Assembly (NCBI GenBank): GCA_035477455.1
Contig: DATIKP010000076.1
Coordinates: 1-32,970 of the forward strand
Direction: 5' to 3'
Length of the DNA stretch: 32,970 nt
Source of the DNA: Atribacteraceae bacterium
GTDB taxonomy: Bacteria; Atribacterota; Atribacteria; Atribacterales; Atribacteraceae
Shown here: in pieces, positions 32,640-32,970 of the stretch
Numbering within the stretch: position 1 is the stretch's first letter
Layout of the letters: each line of letters opens with the position of its first letter
Translations under genes and position numbers: made by a program
The notes under the pieces: generated by a model
What the model was told of the DNA's origin: nothing
What the model saw: only the letters and a program-made list of their open reading frames with translations
Databases searched by the model: none

Positions 32640-32970
32640 CCCCCTCTCAGAGGCGGTCTCCCGATTACCCGGCAAACCTCCTCTCCTCTGTAAATAAAAC
32701 AGTGATCGCTGAACTTTTCATTCTCGACCCGCTTGACAGTTCCGTTTATAAGTAAGATTCCACTGCAATAAGTAATTTTGCTGCAAAAGAACGAAGGAAG
32801 CCTGGGCCTGAGCTGCATAAATCAGCCGCCGAAATCACCGCATTTTCGCAGCAACAAGGCCAAGGATGGCCTTTTCAGCATCACTGCAACCAGACGTGGT
32901 CATTGATGCGTACGAGAAAATGCCAGATGAGGCGGGACTGATGGCAACGGGGCCTTGCTGAAATGAGTTT
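32640..32970. other. Unresolved right end of window
   Basis: No confident gene. A minus-strand frame from 32818 to 32636 gives 60 residues ending with a KFSDHCFIYRGEEVCRVIGRPP-like stretch that cannot be placed. A small hairpin AAGGCC/GGCCTT with TTTT at 32856-32875 resembles a weak terminator. A plus-strand frame from 32866 to 32961 (LQPDVVIDAYEKMPDEAG) looks protein-like but is only 31 residues. This could be debris of a mobile element or an eroded gene. Confidence 0.35.

Noticed and set aside
32636-32818. Minus-strand 60-residue open frame as a gene
   Set aside because: It could be real, but there is no recognised family and no ribosome-binding site that decides a start, so it is only mentioned in the description of the right end.
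1-32970. CRISPR arrays, prophage structural genes or plasmid replication origin
   Set aside because: No regularly spaced repeats, phage genes, replication protein or iteron-like repeats were seen.

Overview
The window reads as chromosomal DNA of an anaerobic, sugar-scavenging bacterium of moderate to slightly high G+C. Evidence for anaerobic life is a tungsten/molybdenum-type aldehyde:ferredoxin oxidoreductase, a rubrerythrin-like diiron protein and a DUF362 ferredoxin-like protein. Two LacI-controlled sugar-transport loci and three uroporphyrinogen-decarboxylase (URO-D) family paralogues resemble the gene content of Atribacterota and some deep Clostridia or Thermotogae-like lineages. No rRNA or universal marker is present, so the phylum is a weak inference.

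Layout. (a) 1-750: a decayed IS256-type transposase fragment, then a tRNA-Val(CAC)/tRNA-Leu(CAG) pair on the minus strand. (b) 791-7325, sugar locus 1: a minus-strand LacI repressor diverges from a plus-strand transcript encoding a mannose-6-phosphate-isomerase-like cupin protein and an Rbs/Mgl-type importer (ATPase, permease, binding protein). It ends at a strong bidirectional terminator. Both promoters carry LacI-like operators with an ATCGTT core, and the plus transcript has a roughly 330-nt leader with several inverted repeats. (c) 7335-18968, sugar locus 2: an L-fucose/L-arabinose-isomerase-like gene diverges from an operon of two MalF/MalG-type permeases, URO-D paralogue 1, aldehyde:ferredoxin oxidoreductase, URO-D paralogue 2, a second LacI, URO-D paralogue 3 and a family 1 solute-binding protein. 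Both divergent promoters have a matching AACCGGTT-type operator just downstream of the -10 box. (d) 19037-20572: a predicted exported or anchored HEAT-repeat protein. (e) 20596-22701, minus strand: a zinc-ribbon protein, ECF sigma factor, HxxxCxxC anti-sigma factor and serine acetyltransferase, next to a rubrerythrin-like gene on the plus strand; this looks like a thiol/oxidative-stress module. (f) 23615-25407: a folate-type ECF transporter S component diverging from a DUF362/ferredoxin protein. (g) 25516-30479: vWA protein, PP2C phosphatase, Ser/Thr-type kinase with zinc ribbon, cytoplasmic parallel beta-helix protein and Sir2 deacylase, tightly packed on one strand. (h) 30489-32639: AI-2E/PerM-family permease, a GT2 glycosyltransferase and a small Cys-rich DUF6485-like protein. 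The last 330 bases are unresolved.

The two most interesting systems are the vWA-PP2C-kinase triad extended by a beta-helix protein and Sir2 (a TerY-P-like phospho-signalling module with no ter genes nearby), and the sugar locus that combines three divergent URO-D-family proteins with an aldehyde:ferredoxin oxidoreductase, which matches no catabolic pathway known to me.
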